64,000 nt of DNA from Alteromonadaceae bacterium M269 (GTDB taxonomy: Bacteria > Pseudomonadota > Gammaproteobacteria > Enterobacterales > Alteromonadaceae): the NCBI GenBank assembly GCA_004353515.1, contig SMNZ01000001.1:1-64000 (forward strand), written 5' to 3'. The notes beneath the pieces were generated by a model. It searched no databases. It was not told where the DNA came from and worked only from the letters and a program-made list of their open reading frames with translations. How positions within the stretch are numbered: position 1 is the first letter of the stretch; the number at the start of each line of letters is the position of its first letter. Shown here in pieces: positions 31,872-41,020 of this stretch. The position numbers were made by a program, and so were the translations under genes.

Positions 31872-31893
31872 AATCCAGCACGCCCCACCATTT
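31872..31893 (+). repeat. Right attachment repeat
   Basis: AATCCAGCACG-C-CCCACCATTT, the partner of 5795-5816 with a single A-to-C difference. Chromosome resumes after it. The following 310 bp (31894-32203) hold no gene I can support. Confidence 0.9.
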
Positions 31894-32221
31894 CTTTATA
31901 TCGTTGATTCAATTCAATAATTTTATTCAATTAGTTTTTCCCTACCTCTAAGTGTCTGAATTTTAAACCTATTGTGGTTCGAAACCTGAATGGTGTCAGT
32001 ATCGTTTTCTGCGCCACTTTCACATATAAGTATAGAAAAATGAGCGTCTTTGACTCCTTTGTTCTCTTTGACCTATCACTCTCTTATTTTGAAGAGGATT
32101 GAACCAAGAGTTCTAATGAAAGCTAACAATTACCTTTACATATTATTGAACTAAAACTATAACGACCTTTCTCCTAGCAGCCTTAACAACCTGGATCCCA
32201 CTTTTGTATTCAACCATCGAA

Positions 32222-33265
32222 ATGTTCATCTTCATATTCACCATAGCCACGATCACAGTGTTACTGTTGATTGCGGGGCATTGCTTGGTTGACCGTACGC
32301 GTAATCTCTCGAAGTCTATTCTTTTCTTGCTCTGCATTAGCGTAGTAGGAAACCTTCTTTATACCTCATCTGGCGCATTAAACCTCCCTCAACTGTATTA
32401 TGTCATTGCCAAATTTGTTAATGCACCGCACCTAGGGTTGATATGGTGGTTTAGTTTATCGCTTCTAAAAGACGACTTTCGCCTTAATATCCTAGCTTGG
32501 TTGGGTATGTGTGTGCCGACTGCCTTGTTTATCTTTATATATCTTGGCGATGCCGGCTTAGTTCCGCTATACTATTTAGTCGTTCATCTTGCACATGATG
32601 TAATACCCCCCGCTGTTATTTTACATGTTATGTGGGAAAGCCTTTCAGGACTTAAGGATGATCTCGTCAATCCTCGCAGAGTCCTACGAGTGGTTTTTAT
32701 TTGCTTACCAGTCAGTGTTTTATTGTTAGGTGAAGTCTCTTCATTGTTTTTTGGTAACCATGATGTTCTTCTACTAATCCGTATCGTCTACATGCTACCT
32801 GCCTGTGTCTTTTGGCATTTCTGGCTGACACGGTTTGAGGCGTCGAAACTTGGTTTTTTACCCAGTTCAAGTGTTGAATCTGACTCACCAAAGGCGGCAC
32901 ATAGAAACGACGCTTATCATATGCGTCTCGTTCAGATCATGGAACAAGAAAAAGCTTATCTAGCAGCCGATCTTACTGTTGGTCAGCTGGCCGAGCGTGT
33001 CGGTATCCCGGCACATCAACTTCGCACCTTGATCAATCGTGAAATGAGTTTCAGGAATTTCTCCCAGTTTCTGGCAAGTTACCGCATTAAAGCGATCAAA
33101 GAGGCATTGTCTGACCCAGAACAGGCTCGCTCACCCATTTTAACACTAGCCCTCAGCGGTGGATTTTCCTCTTTAGCAACCTTTAACCGAACATTCCGAG
33201 CTGAGACAGGGCAATCAGCGGGCGAATTTCGCAGAACCGCATTGGGTGAATTAAATCAGTCTTGA
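32222..33265 (+). CDS. AraC-family regulator with an N-terminal membrane domain
   Basis: 347 residues from ATG 32222; a TTG 18 bases earlier is also in frame. Seven or so membrane helices fill residues 1-215, and the C-terminal 100 residues form the double helix-turn-helix of AraC proteins: D-L-T-V-G-Q-L-A-E-R-V-G-I-P-A-H-Q-L-R, then the second motif around A-L-S-G-G-F-S-S-L-A-T-F-N-R-T-F. Membrane-bound AraC regulators sense signals directly in the membrane. It may control the serine hydrolase gene 120 bp downstream, in the same direction. Confidence 0.85.
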   Translation: MFIFIFTIATITVLLLIAGHCLVDRTRNLSKSILFLLCISVVGNLLYTSSGALNLPQLYYVIAKFVNAPHLGLIWWFSLSLLKDDFRLNILAWLGMCVPTALFIFIYLGDAGLVPLYYLVVHLAHDVIPPAVILHVMWESLSGLKDDLVNPRRVLRVVFICLPVSVLLLGEVSSLFFGNHDVLLLIRIVYMLPACVFWHFWLTRFEASKLGFLPSSSVESDSPKAAHRNDAYHMRLVQIMEQEKAYLAADLTVGQLAERVGIPAHQLRTLINREMSFRNFSQFLASYRIKAIKEALSDPEQARSPILTLALSGGFSSLATFNRTFRAETGQSAGEFRRTALGELNQS

Positions 33266-33386
33266 AAAAGTTGGATCATTTTTAAAATTGAGCGTGATTT
33301 TTCATTAGTGAGCAGAATGGATGCGTTGTGATTGCTATTAATTCGCAACGTCAGTCACAAATGCGAACAAATGGAGAATGCACATT

Positions 33387-34604
33387 ATGAAAAAATTAGT
33401 AAATTGGTTTTATAGTAGTAAGCCATTGCTGTTATTGATTACTTTCACTATTTTTGGCGCTCAATCTGAAGAGAGTAACGAGTACCCCATATCTGAAAAG
33501 ATTCAAAGAGTAGAGCAGTTCCTTAACGAGTCTGAAAAAAAGGGGTTTTCTGGCGCCGTTCTGGTTTCCTATAAAGGAACAGTGTTGTTGAAGGAGGCTT
33601 ATGGATATGCTGATAGAAAAGCGAAGATCCCTGCAACCACTGACATGGTTTACGATACAGGTTCATTGACGAAGCAGTTCACTGCAGCAGGTATATTACA
33701 ACTGGTTAAAGAGGGTAAGTTATCAACTGATGACACACTTGCTCAGTTTTTTAATAATTTGCCAGAAGATAAAAAGAGGATCACGCTGCATCAGTTATTG
33801 ACACATAGTTCAGGTATTAGCCGTTACTCTTCGTGTAAAGAGGATTTTGACTGCATTGAAATGGAACCAGACGAGTTCTTCCGTAAGACATTTTCTACAA
33901 AACTAAAGTTTGAATCGGGTTCTAAATACGAATACGCAAATGTTGGCTATTCCATCCTTGGTCGGGTAATTGAGTTGGTGTCGAAGGAAGAGTATGAAGC
34001 TTTTTTAAATCGCGTATTTTTCAAACCTTTGGGAATGACGCAAACTGGCTACCTGTTGCCGGACTGGGGGCAACCGCTTTACCCTAAATCTTATAGATTT
34101 GGGAAAGTGCAGGATGATAAATATGATACCTATATTCCAAAGTACCAAAATGCCAACAAAGTTGCCTGGACACTAAAAGCGAATGGCGGAATTCATACAA
34201 CGTTGTCCGACATGAATAAGTGGATGTCTGCCTTGGCGAATCATGACGTCTTAACCGAAGAGTTGATTAATTTACTCACCTACAAACACGTTCAAATAGG
34301 TACATCAGACAATAGGTTCTACGGTTATGGGTGGACAGCGTTTAATACTCGTCAGCCCAAGATAGAATTTGTGCGTCATGGTGGTAGCAATGGCTTCTTC
34401 TCTTCAAATGTTATATGGCAAAAAGATGAAGAGCAGCTGCAAGTGATCATCCACTCTAACCAGTCCTTTAAACATGTAAGTGCAGTACCAACACAAATCG
34501 TTAATATTTGGCATCGCCCAGAGTATTCACCAATTCAGTTTAAAAAGTCTTTTTGGGGCCCTCTCTATAAATGTATTTGGCCAGTCGTTAAGGTGTTTGT
34601 ATGA
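33387..34604 (+). CDS. Exported serine hydrolase, class C beta-lactamase fold
   Basis: 405 residues from ATG 33387, which is 10 bases past GGAG; ATG 33378 is too close to it. A signal or anchor segment (about 10-25) precedes the beta-lactamase/transpeptidase-like domain. The catalytic motif is S-L-T-K at about 88, the second motif Y-A-N in Y-E-Y-A-N-V-G-Y, and the third H-G-G in V-R-H-G-G-S-N-G. Such enzymes include esterases and peptidases as well as true beta-lactamases, so no resistance role is implied. The stop may be premature: a coding-like tail continues in another frame. Confidence 0.85.
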   Translation: MKKLVNWFYSSKPLLLLITFTIFGAQSEESNEYPISEKIQRVEQFLNESEKKGFSGAVLVSYKGTVLLKEAYGYADRKAKIPATTDMVYDTGSLTKQFTAAGILQLVKEGKLSTDDTLAQFFNNLPEDKKRITLHQLLTHSSGISRYSSCKEDFDCIEMEPDEFFRKTFSTKLKFESGSKYEYANVGYSILGRVIELVSKEEYEAFLNRVFFKPLGMTQTGYLLPDWGQPLYPKSYRFGKVQDDKYDTYIPKYQNANKVAWTLKANGGIHTTLSDMNKWMSALANHDVLTEELINLLTYKHVQIGTSDNRFYGYGWTAFNTRQPKIEFVRHGGSNGFFSSNVIWQKDEEQLQVIIHSNQSFKHVSAVPTQIVNIWHRPEYSPIQFKKSFWGPLYKCIWPVVKVFV

Positions 34605-34686
34605 TGTAATTTATGAAATCCGCAAAGAATACGGTCCAGCTTTGGAGCTTATTCTGAATGTAAATTATAAACGTGAACTAGTGTGA
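34596..34686 (+). pseudogene. Possible frameshifted tail of the serine hydrolase
   Basis: In the +1 frame just past the hydrolase stop, the sequence reads LYDVIYEIRKEYGPALELIL and ends N-V-N-Y-K-R-E-L-V-stop. Serine hydrolases of this type often end in a helical extension starting L-Y-x-x-I-x-x-x-G-x-x-x-A. A one-base shift near GTGTTTGTATGA would join the two. A sequencing error or real truncation cannot be told apart here. Confidence 0.4.
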
Positions 34687-34877
34687 TTACATCAAAACCG
34701 CTTGGTAGTTAGAGCGTCAAGTTCTAGTAATCACACTAACTCAATATAACTAAGGTTCTGGCCCTTCATTTTCTGACCATAAAGGTCTGGACATTCAGCT
34801 GTCACTCATTCGGTATATATTGAATTTTATCTGCATAGCCCAATATCCTCTCTATTGGCTAACGAACGGGAGGTAAC

Positions 34878-35309
34878 TTGAATAAAGTAAAATCAACTTT
34901 TATTTTAAGCTTGCTGATTCTCGTTGCGTTTTTAAGTCATTCGCAAGTTCAAGAATCGTCAAAGTTTGTCCCGAGTAATGCACTTGTACAAACTATTGAA
35001 ACTCCACAGAACGATGGCTTTGAAAGTGATGGTTTGAGTGACGAACGGCAGATTCAAATTATCTTGTCGCATCGCTTGTCTGCCAGCGAGTTTCAGCATG
35101 CAAAGCAGCTTACTCCGGTCTATGAGTTAGCCATTGAACTTCAAGCGGAAGACCTCTCCTCAAAACACTTCGTTTATATTCGAACCATTCCTGATATTCA
35201 GCCTTGGTTTGAATTAGCAGCATTTGTACCCAATAAATCTCGAATTTCAGGCTGGAAAGACAGCCGACCCTTGCATCTCTTCAGTGATATCGATCTCATT
35301 TTTTCCTGA
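34878..35309 (+). CDS. Exported hypothetical protein upstream of secDF
   Basis: 143 residues from a TTG with a strong GGGAGG site. Signal peptide N-K-V-K-S-T-F-I-L-S-L-L-I-L-V-A-F-L-S-H-S. The remainder has no cysteine and no motif I recognise. It ends 92 bp before secD in the same direction, an unusual partner in place of yajC. It could be a substrate or helper of this secDF pair, which is inference. Confidence 0.6.
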   Translation: MNKVKSTFILSLLILVAFLSHSQVQESSKFVPSNALVQTIETPQNDGFESDGLSDERQIQIILSHRLSASEFQHAKQLTPVYELAIELQAEDLSSKHFVYIRTIPDIQPWFELAAFVPNKSRISGWKDSRPLHLFSDIDLIFS

Positions 35310-35401
35310 GTAAATCTTTAGTTTCAAGCTAACCGAAAAGGTTGGTTGATATTTCGCTGTTCCGAATTTTTCGCGGCAGCCAGGACAAATGAGAAAGACA
35401 A

Positions 35402-37240
35402 GTGAAAAAACAAACATCCTTAATGCCAAGCATTTGGCAAAAGCTGATGATATTCAGCGTACTTATTATATTGGTGAGCAACAGCTTACCCAGTTTTTAT
35501 AGTGTTCAAGAGCAGATAAGCATCGGCTTACCTTTATCAGTTGCAAGGGAACAAAGCCCGGCAGTCAATCAACTATTTCTTCAAGCCAATGATTTAAGTG
35601 TCAGTGTCAGCGAGAAAGTAAACGCAAAAGAGCAGTCAGTGACCCAATTGCGGTTCATGGATGCTGACACTGATGCGCAGGCTTTTCATCGGATCATTCA
35701 ATCTGAGTTAGAGGATAGGGTAGAGGTTAAATTAGGCAATGTATCAGGTATGCCAGAGTGGTTAGCCCATTTTGTTACCGAACCTGTCAAATTAGGGCTG
35801 GATTTAAGTGGCGGTGCATTGTTCGTGCTTGAAGTCGATGTAGAAACGGCTATGAAAGAGAGGTTCGATAACATTGCACAGACACTTAAACTGACAGTTA
35901 GACATGCAAAACTGTCAGGAACACGCGTCCAGAACATCAACGCTGATGGAATAACTTTCTCATTCCCTAAAGTGCATTCTACGAAATTACATTCGGTTAT
36001 GAATGATTTTACCTCTCAATATGAGGGGCTTTACTCGAATAAGGTGGATTCGAATGAGCTTCACCTGCAATACCATCCTGAGAAACGGAGTGAGTTGAGA
36101 AAACAATACGTGGAACAAGCGCTTACTACTATGCGCGGCAGAATTGAGCAGCTTGGTATCACAGAGGGTGTTGTGCAACGTCAAGGTAATACTCGCATTC
36201 GTATTGAGATTCCAGGCGTCAAAGATCTACAACAGGCAGAGCGGCTAATTGGCGCAACAGCCGGATTGTCTTTTCATCAATTTGCTGAATTTGCAAAAAG
36301 TGGGGCGACTACCCGTATTGATGATCAAAAGTTTGGTTCGCTCAAGCTCGCTGCTAAACCTATTTTTACTGGTAGCAATATCAGTGATGCGCAAATGGGA
36401 AGAGACGAACGAGGGATCCCGTTGGTTAATCTTGTACTTGATAGTGAAGGTGGTGACAAAATGTCTTCCTTTTCGAAAAGCAATATCGGTAAACCTATGG
36501 CTACCTTATTTTCAGAGTACCTCTTAGATGAACAAGGAGTCATGCAGAAAATAGAGCGTGTTATCAATGTTGCTAACATTCAACCCCAGCTTGGCAATCG
36601 ATTTAGCATTACCAACATGCCTAGTATTACGGAAGCTAAAGAGCTAGCTCTGCTGCTTCGAGCTGGTTCATTAGACGCTCCAGTGCATATCGTACAAAAG
36701 CGTATTATCAATGCATCCCTCGGTGAGAAAAACGTCAAGAATGGTATGTACGCACTGGCGCTAGGTTTAATGTTGACCATGATATTTATGTTTGTCTTTT
36801 ACCGCCGCTTAGGGTTAATTGCTAATCTAGCGTTGCTATTTAATCTCGGATGTTTAACTGGGCTTATGGCGCTTGTTCCCAATGCGGTGCTTACTTTGCC
36901 CGGTATTGCTGGCTTGGTGTTGACGGTGGGAATGGCTGTTGACACTAATGTTTTGATCTTCGAGCGTATCAGGCAAGAGAGAGAGAAAGGTGTACCTCCT
37001 CATACAGCGATGCTCTTGGGGTATAAACATGCATGGACGACTATCCTTGATGCCAATGTCACCACGTTGATATGTGCATTAGTCATGTTAAGTATTGGTG
37101 ATGGGCCAGTAAAAGGTTTTGCTATTACCCTTTCCCTTGGAATATTCACAAGTGTTTTTACTGGTGTTGCTTTGTCAAAACTGATGTCTGCTTATCTTCC
37201 TGCCAATTGGTTGTTAAGAAATAAAGGAGAGCAAGCATGA
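35402..37240 (+). CDS. secD: SecD-type subunit of a (probably second) SecDF translocase
   Basis: 612 residues from GTG 35402. One N-terminal membrane helix, a long periplasmic region with the D1 marker K-L-G-L-D-L-S-G-G-A (about 127-136), and five C-terminal helices containing G-M-A-V-D-T-N-V-L-I-F-E-R-I-R-E, the conserved proton or sodium relay Asp/Arg region. SecDF uses ion flow to pull exported proteins through SecYEG. Divergent in sequence and away from yajC/tgt, it resembles the accessory SecDF2 seen in Vibrio. Overlaps secF by 4 bp. Confidence 0.9.
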   Translation: MKKQTSLMPSIWQKLMIFSVLIILVSNSLPSFYSVQEQISIGLPLSVAREQSPAVNQLFLQANDLSVSVSEKVNAKEQSVTQLRFMDADTDAQAFHRIIQSELEDRVEVKLGNVSGMPEWLAHFVTEPVKLGLDLSGGALFVLEVDVETAMKERFDNIAQTLKLTVRHAKLSGTRVQNINADGITFSFPKVHSTKLHSVMNDFTSQYEGLYSNKVDSNELHLQYHPEKRSELRKQYVEQALTTMRGRIEQLGITEGVVQRQGNTRIRIEIPGVKDLQQAERLIGATAGLSFHQFAEFAKSGATTRIDDQKFGSLKLAAKPIFTGSNISDAQMGRDERGIPLVNLVLDSEGGDKMSSFSKSNIGKPMATLFSEYLLDEQGVMQKIERVINVANIQPQLGNRFSITNMPSITEAKELALLLRAGSLDAPVHIVQKRIINASLGEKNVKNGMYALALGLMLTMIFMFVFYRRLGLIANLALLFNLGCLTGLMALVPNAVLTLPGIAGLVLTVGMAVDTNVLIFERIRQEREKGVPPHTAMLLGYKHAWTTILDANVTTLICALVMLSIGDGPVKGFAITLSLGIFTSVFTGVALSKLMSAYLPANWLLRNKGEQA

Positions 37241-38136
37241 TGATGACTAAGCTTCGCCAATTAGGTCTTGCTACAGCTTGTCTTGCCATGTTGTGGTCGA
37301 TAACTGGCTTATTTTACAAAGGTCTGAATTACGGGATCGAATTTACGGGTGGCGTGGTAACTGAATTTACGTCCTCTAAACCTTTGTCGCAAAACACATT
37401 GTTCAATGTATATAGCTCGCATATCGAAGGTGAGTTTAGGCTCAATGGAACACAGGATGGCTTATCATGGACAATGCGCCAAAGTGATCAAACTAATATC
37501 GCTGCGCAACGCGAGTTATTGCTTAACGTTGGAACAGAACAAGGGTGGAAAATAAATCTTCAAGAATCTGTGTTTATAGGTAGTCAAATAGGCCAAGAGC
37601 TTATTGAAAAAGGCGGATTGGCTCTATTAGTGTCTGCACTTTGTATGATGACTTATGTTACTTTTCGATTCGAATGGCGGTTGGCGAGCAGCGCTATTCT
37701 CGCGCTTTTCCACGATGTACTTATGGTATTAGGGTGTTTCGCATGGTTTCAGATTAAATTCGATTTGGCTGTATTAGCAGGGCTGCTAGCAATCATGGGG
37801 TATTCTCTTAACGATTCCATTATTGTTGGTGACAGGGTTCGTGAGTTATTGCTAAGCAGGCGATACACGCGTTTAAACTTACTCGTGAATCAGGCGGTTA
37901 CCTCAACATTTAGACGCACATTGATTACCTCTGGTACAACACTGACCACTATTGCAGCGATTGGTGTAATGGCTGGTGACGTATTAGGTGAGTTTTCTTT
38001 ATCACTGGGAATTGGCGTAATCGTCGGGACGATTTCATCTATTTCTGTTGCGGCGACTTTACCTCCTATATTGGGTTTACCAATGGATGCTTATCTCATT
38101 GAACCTGAGGTGAATGAAAGTGAGGAAATGATTTAG
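37237..38136 (+). CDS. secF: SecF-type subunit of the same translocase
   Basis: 299 residues. The N-terminal helix is followed by N-Y-G-I-E-F-T-G-G-V (the P4 'D/E-F-x-G-G' marker), then five helices with the conserved M-G-Y-S-L-N-D-S-I-I-V-G-D-R-V-R-E and R-T-L-I-T-S-G-T-T-L motifs. Start overlaps the SecD stop (ATGATG), so the two are made together. Ends before a C/G-rich hairpin shared with the converging esterase gene. Confidence 0.92.
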   Translation: MMMTKLRQLGLATACLAMLWSITGLFYKGLNYGIEFTGGVVTEFTSSKPLSQNTLFNVYSSHIEGEFRLNGTQDGLSWTMRQSDQTNIAAQRELLLNVGTEQGWKINLQESVFIGSQIGQELIEKGGLALLVSALCMMTYVTFRFEWRLASSAILALFHDVLMVLGCFAWFQIKFDLAVLAGLLAIMGYSLNDSIIVGDRVRELLLSRRYTRLNLLVNQAVTSTFRRTLITSGTTLTTIAAIGVMAGDVLGEFSLSLGIGVIVGTISSISVAATLPPILGLPMDAYLIEPEVNESEEMI

Positions 38137-38149
38137 TTTAAATTTTAAG

Positions 38150-38177
38150 TTAGGGGGGCGATATACTGCACCCCTAA
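38150..38177. terminator. Hairpin between converging secF and esterase genes
   Basis: TTAGGGG (38150-38156) pairs with CCCCTAA (38171-38177) around a 14-base loop. The T-content after it is modest on both strands, so this is a likely but not strong bidirectional terminator. Confidence 0.5.
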
Positions 38178-38189
38178 ATCTTACTGGTC

Positions 38190-39353
38190 CTAATCACTAC
38201 CTAGCGCTAAGATTTTCTCTTTGTAACGACTGATATTGGTATCGCCAATCTCAAGTGCTAACTCATAAGCTTTCCGATACTCATTAAGCGCTTCTGCTTT
38301 TGCACCTGATTTTTCGTAGGCTTCAGCTAACCAAATATTGTTAGTTGGATAACGATTTTCTTCATAAGCTTCAGCATTTCTTTTAAATATAGCAACGGCT
38401 TCTTCGTAAAGGCCCTTCTCCATGAGGGTAAAGCCTGTTGTGACATACACTTCTTGGGACTGCCTTGCCGCCGAACCGTACTTTTTCTGAATACTTCTTT
38501 CATGTGCTAGGAAGCCGTCTATCGTGAATTGATTGCGTATTTTTTGTGGTAAATGCATGTCAGAGAATATGAATTTGATTCCCTGATAAAAGACTAGAAG
38601 CTGAGCAGACATGTGCCCTTCATTAGGAAACACTCTATGCTGCCATTCCAATCCTGTTCGCTGACTTTTCTTAACTTCATCAACAAATCCTATTAATTCC
38701 TGCTGCATCCCATACCCATCGTTTTCACCAATACCAAAGAAAAGCTTCCTATTTAACGCGTATTCCGACGAAAAGAAGCTCTTAGATCGATTAATAAGCT
38801 CTCTGTTGTTCCACCAATACGAAGGAGAGACAATAATATAGGCGTCAAATAGCTCTGGTTTTTCAAAGAGGGCATGCGTTGTAAAGAGACCTCCTAAAGA
38901 GTGTCCTGACAGTATCCGGAAGTTGTTGGTGCGATATCGCTTTTCTACAAAAGGGATGACTTCCTTCTGGATGTAAGAAAGAAGTTTATTGGCGCCGCCA
39001 CTCAATTCATTATCTGCAACCTTCGATGGCGTCATATCGAGGCTTCGATTAACACTTGTTAGGCCAACTAAAATGACTGGCGGTATATCGCCTGAGCGAG
39101 TAAGCACATTTCGGGTTCCAGCTGCGTGATACAGGTTTTGTTCGCCGTCCAAGAGATAAACGACGGGGTAGCTGTGTTTTCCTGAGTCATAACCATCAGG
39201 CAGTGAAACAGAGATCGAACGTTTATCGCCCATGATTGTTGATTGCACCGTAAACTGTTCCGCCAATGTTATTGTCTTATCTTCGCGAAAATCATCAGCG
39301 TTACTAACAAAGGTCACTGCTAATAAAATTAAGGTTGCTGTTAGCACCCGCAT
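38190..39353 (-). CDS. Exported Fes/IroE-type esterase with TPR tail
   Basis: 387 residues with signal peptide (MRVLTATLILLAVTFVSNAD). The alpha/beta hydrolase 'putative esterase' domain spans about 30-270. The nucleophile elbow is G-H-S-L-G-G (about 150), with a strand P-V-V-Y-L-L-D-G-E earlier and the catalytic His in N-E-G-H-M-S. Relatives hydrolyse siderophore esters or transfer acyl groups. Residues about 300-380 form two TPR-like helix pairs (Y-E-E-A-V-A-I-F-K-R-N-A-E-A-Y). A decayed outer membrane receptor end lies just upstream, which fits an old iron-uptake locus. Confidence 0.8.
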   Translation of the reverse strand: MRVLTATLILLAVTFVSNADDFREDKTITLAEQFTVQSTIMGDKRSISVSLPDGYDSGKHSYPVVYLLDGEQNLYHAAGTRNVLTRSGDIPPVILVGLTSVNRSLDMTPSKVADNELSGGANKLLSYIQKEVIPFVEKRYRTNNFRILSGHSLGGLFTTHALFEKPELFDAYIIVSPSYWWNNRELINRSKSFFSSEYALNRKLFFGIGENDGYGMQQELIGFVDEVKKSQRTGLEWQHRVFPNEGHMSAQLLVFYQGIKFIFSDMHLPQKIRNQFTIDGFLAHERSIQKKYGSAARQSQEVYVTTGFTLMEKGLYEEAVAIFKRNAEAYEENRYPTNNIWLAEAYEKSGAKAEALNEYRKAYELALEIGDTNISRYKEKILALGSD

Positions 39354-39398
39354 AACTCTGTCTCCGTTCGTACTTTATCGATATTCATTGGTGATTAA

Positions 39399-39470
39399 TT
39401 AGAAGTCGAGCGTCATGCCAAAAAAGTTGTTTGGAAAATGATCCTCCTGCTTAGTAACGAATAGATGTTG
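39399..39470 (-). pseudogene. Decayed C-terminus of an outer membrane receptor
   Basis: The minus strand reads Q-H-L-F-V-T-K-Q-E-D-H-F then PNNFFGMTLDF and stop. The last eleven residues match the final strand of TonB-dependent receptors (P-R-x-F-G-x-T-x-x-Y-x-F ending in Phe). Stop codons interrupt the frame just upstream, so only this tip remains. It precedes the Fes-like esterase in the same direction. Confidence 0.45.
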
Positions 39471-39845
39471 TTATGGTTACATCTACTTTTACTTTATTGG
39501 GTGAGGGAGCTTAATGTCGGAAGCCTTTGAAGTAGTTAGCCTCTTCTTATAGTGACACTATCTTTTCTTTAAAGCAGAGGATTAGTAGGAGTGCGATTTG
39601 CTTCCATATGGCCTATGTTTCGGTCATTTTAAGCTGCGACCGACATCCAGCGCGCTAAAAGCGCAAAATCATTTTTGAAATGGGCTTTCTACTATTGCTT
39701 ACTAATTTTACAGAAATACAGGTATTCTTATAATGATAAAATTAATAGTGTGGTGTTAGAACGTATATTTAGCCTTTGCCTCTATGACAATAATATTACG
39801 GTCAGGTATAATTATCGGATAGAGTAATATTTTTGAACCAGCGGT
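39471..39845. other. Gene-free gap upstream of nadA
   Basis: 375 bp with no convincing open frame on either strand and no NadR- or NiaR-type operator that I can recognise. It must hold the nadA promoter. The sequence near 39570-39680 is unremarkable. Confidence 0.5.
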
Positions 39846-40892
39846 ATGAATCAAGCCCGTATAATTGAACCTAGCGAATATATATTTCCTCCCTCTCCGC
39901 CAGCAATGGCTGAACATGTACAAAAAGAGTACCGCGAGCGAATCAAAGCACTGCTTATTGAAAAAGATGCGACTTTGGTTGCGCATTACTATACCGATCC
40001 CGAAATCCAGTCTTTAGCTGAAGAAACCGGCGGTGCTATTTCAGATTCTCTTGAAATGGCGCGGTTCGGACGAGACGCTAAGCAACAAACGTTGATCGTT
40101 GCTGGCGTGCGCTTTATGGGGGAAACGGCAAAAATACTCAGCCCTGAAAAGACTGTGCTTATGCCTACACTAGAGGCTACGTGCTCATTGGATATTGGAT
40201 GTCCTGAGAAAGAGTTTGCAGCTTTCTGTGATGCTCACCCAGATAGAGAAGTGGTTGTTTATGCCAATACTTCTGCGGCTGTTAAAGCCCGTGCTGATTG
40301 GGTTGTGACCTCTAGTATCGCCGTTGAAGTGATTGAACACCTTCACGAACAAGGCAAGAAGATTATATGGGCACCTGATAGGCATCTAGGTGCTTATGTC
40401 GCTAAACAAACAGGTGCTGATGTTTTGTTATGGGATGGAGAGTGTATTGTTCACGATGAGTTTTCATCCCAAGCGTTAAAAACAATGAAGCACTTACACC
40501 CAGAAGCAGCTATTTTGGTCCATCCTGAATCGCCAGCGAGTGTTGTTGCACTGGCTGATGCGGTTGGCTCGACAACTCAGTTGATTTCAGCTGCTCAAAA
40601 CCTTCCTAATGACAAGTTTATCGTTGCAACCGACAGAGGCATCTTTTACAAAATGCAGCAGTTAGCACCGAATAAGGAACTGATTGAAGCACCGACTGCT
40701 GGAAATGGGGCAACGTGTAAAAGTTGTGCGCATTGCCCTTGGATGGCACTAAATGGATTGGAAGCGATAGAAAAAGCGCTAATTGAGCGCGATGGCCATG
40801 AGATTTTTGTTGACGATAATTTGCGCGAAAGAGCACTAGTGCCTCTTAATAAAATGCTTGATTTTTCAGCAACATTAAAAGCCAAAAGGTAA
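39846..40892 (+). CDS. nadA: Quinolinate synthase A
   Basis: 348 residues. Condenses iminoaspartate (from NadB) with dihydroxyacetone phosphate to make quinolinate, the first committed step to NAD. The three [4Fe-4S] ligand cysteines are at [20 protein letters not shown] and [12 protein letters not shown], as in E. coli NadA. The substrate region A-H-Y-Y-T-D-P-E is intact. Single gene; tRNA-Ser follows about 130 bp on. Confidence 0.97.
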   Translation: MNQARIIEPSEYIFPPSPPAMAEHVQKEYRERIKALLIEKDATLVAHYYTDPEIQSLAEETGGAISDSLEMARFGRDAKQQTLIVAGVRFMGETAKILSPEKTVLMPTLEATCSLDIGCPEKEFAAFCDAHPDREVVVYANTSAAVKARADWVVTSSIAVEVIEHLHEQGKKIIWAPDRHLGAYVAKQTGADVLLWDGECIVHDEFSSQALKTMKHLHPEAAILVHPESPASVVALADAVGSTTQLISAAQNLPNDKFIVATDRGIFYKMQQLAPNKELIEAPTAGNGATCKSCAHCPWMALNGLEAIEKALIERDGHEIFVDDNLRERALVPLNKMLDFSATLKAKR

Positions 40893-41020
40893 TAAAGCTA
40901 GCCTGAGCAACATTACGCATAAAAATTAGTATTGTTGCTTGATTCCTTGGTTTTTATTCCATAACATACGCGCCCTTCGTTATTGAGTTGTAAAGTTTAA
41001 TAGCGAAATGAGAAGATTTA

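Larger units (their letters stand above)
5795..31893. mobile_element. Integrative mobilizable element of about 26.1 kb in tRNA-Lys
   Basis: Flanked by 22-bp repeats (5795-5816 and 31872-31893) that match at 21 positions; the left copy is the 3' end of tRNA-Lys. Inside are a large serine recombinase next to the left end, a relaxase, MobC, a VirD4-type coupling ATPase, ArdA antirestriction, a compact tyrosine recombinase and cargo genes. No VirB4-like ATPase, pilin or other mating-pore gene is recognisable, so the element probably moves with help from another conjugative element. Mobilisation genes are all on the minus strand; cargo genes are mostly on the plus strand. Confidence 0.92.

Noticed and set aside
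5795-31893. Full conjugative element (ICE)
   Set aside because: No VirB4, pilin, lytic transglycosylase or other pore component can be recognised, so self-transfer is not supported.
33387-34604. Antibiotic resistance beta-lactamase
   Set aside because: The motifs fit the broad serine hydrolase family, and it is chromosomal; nothing shows beta-lactam hydrolysis.
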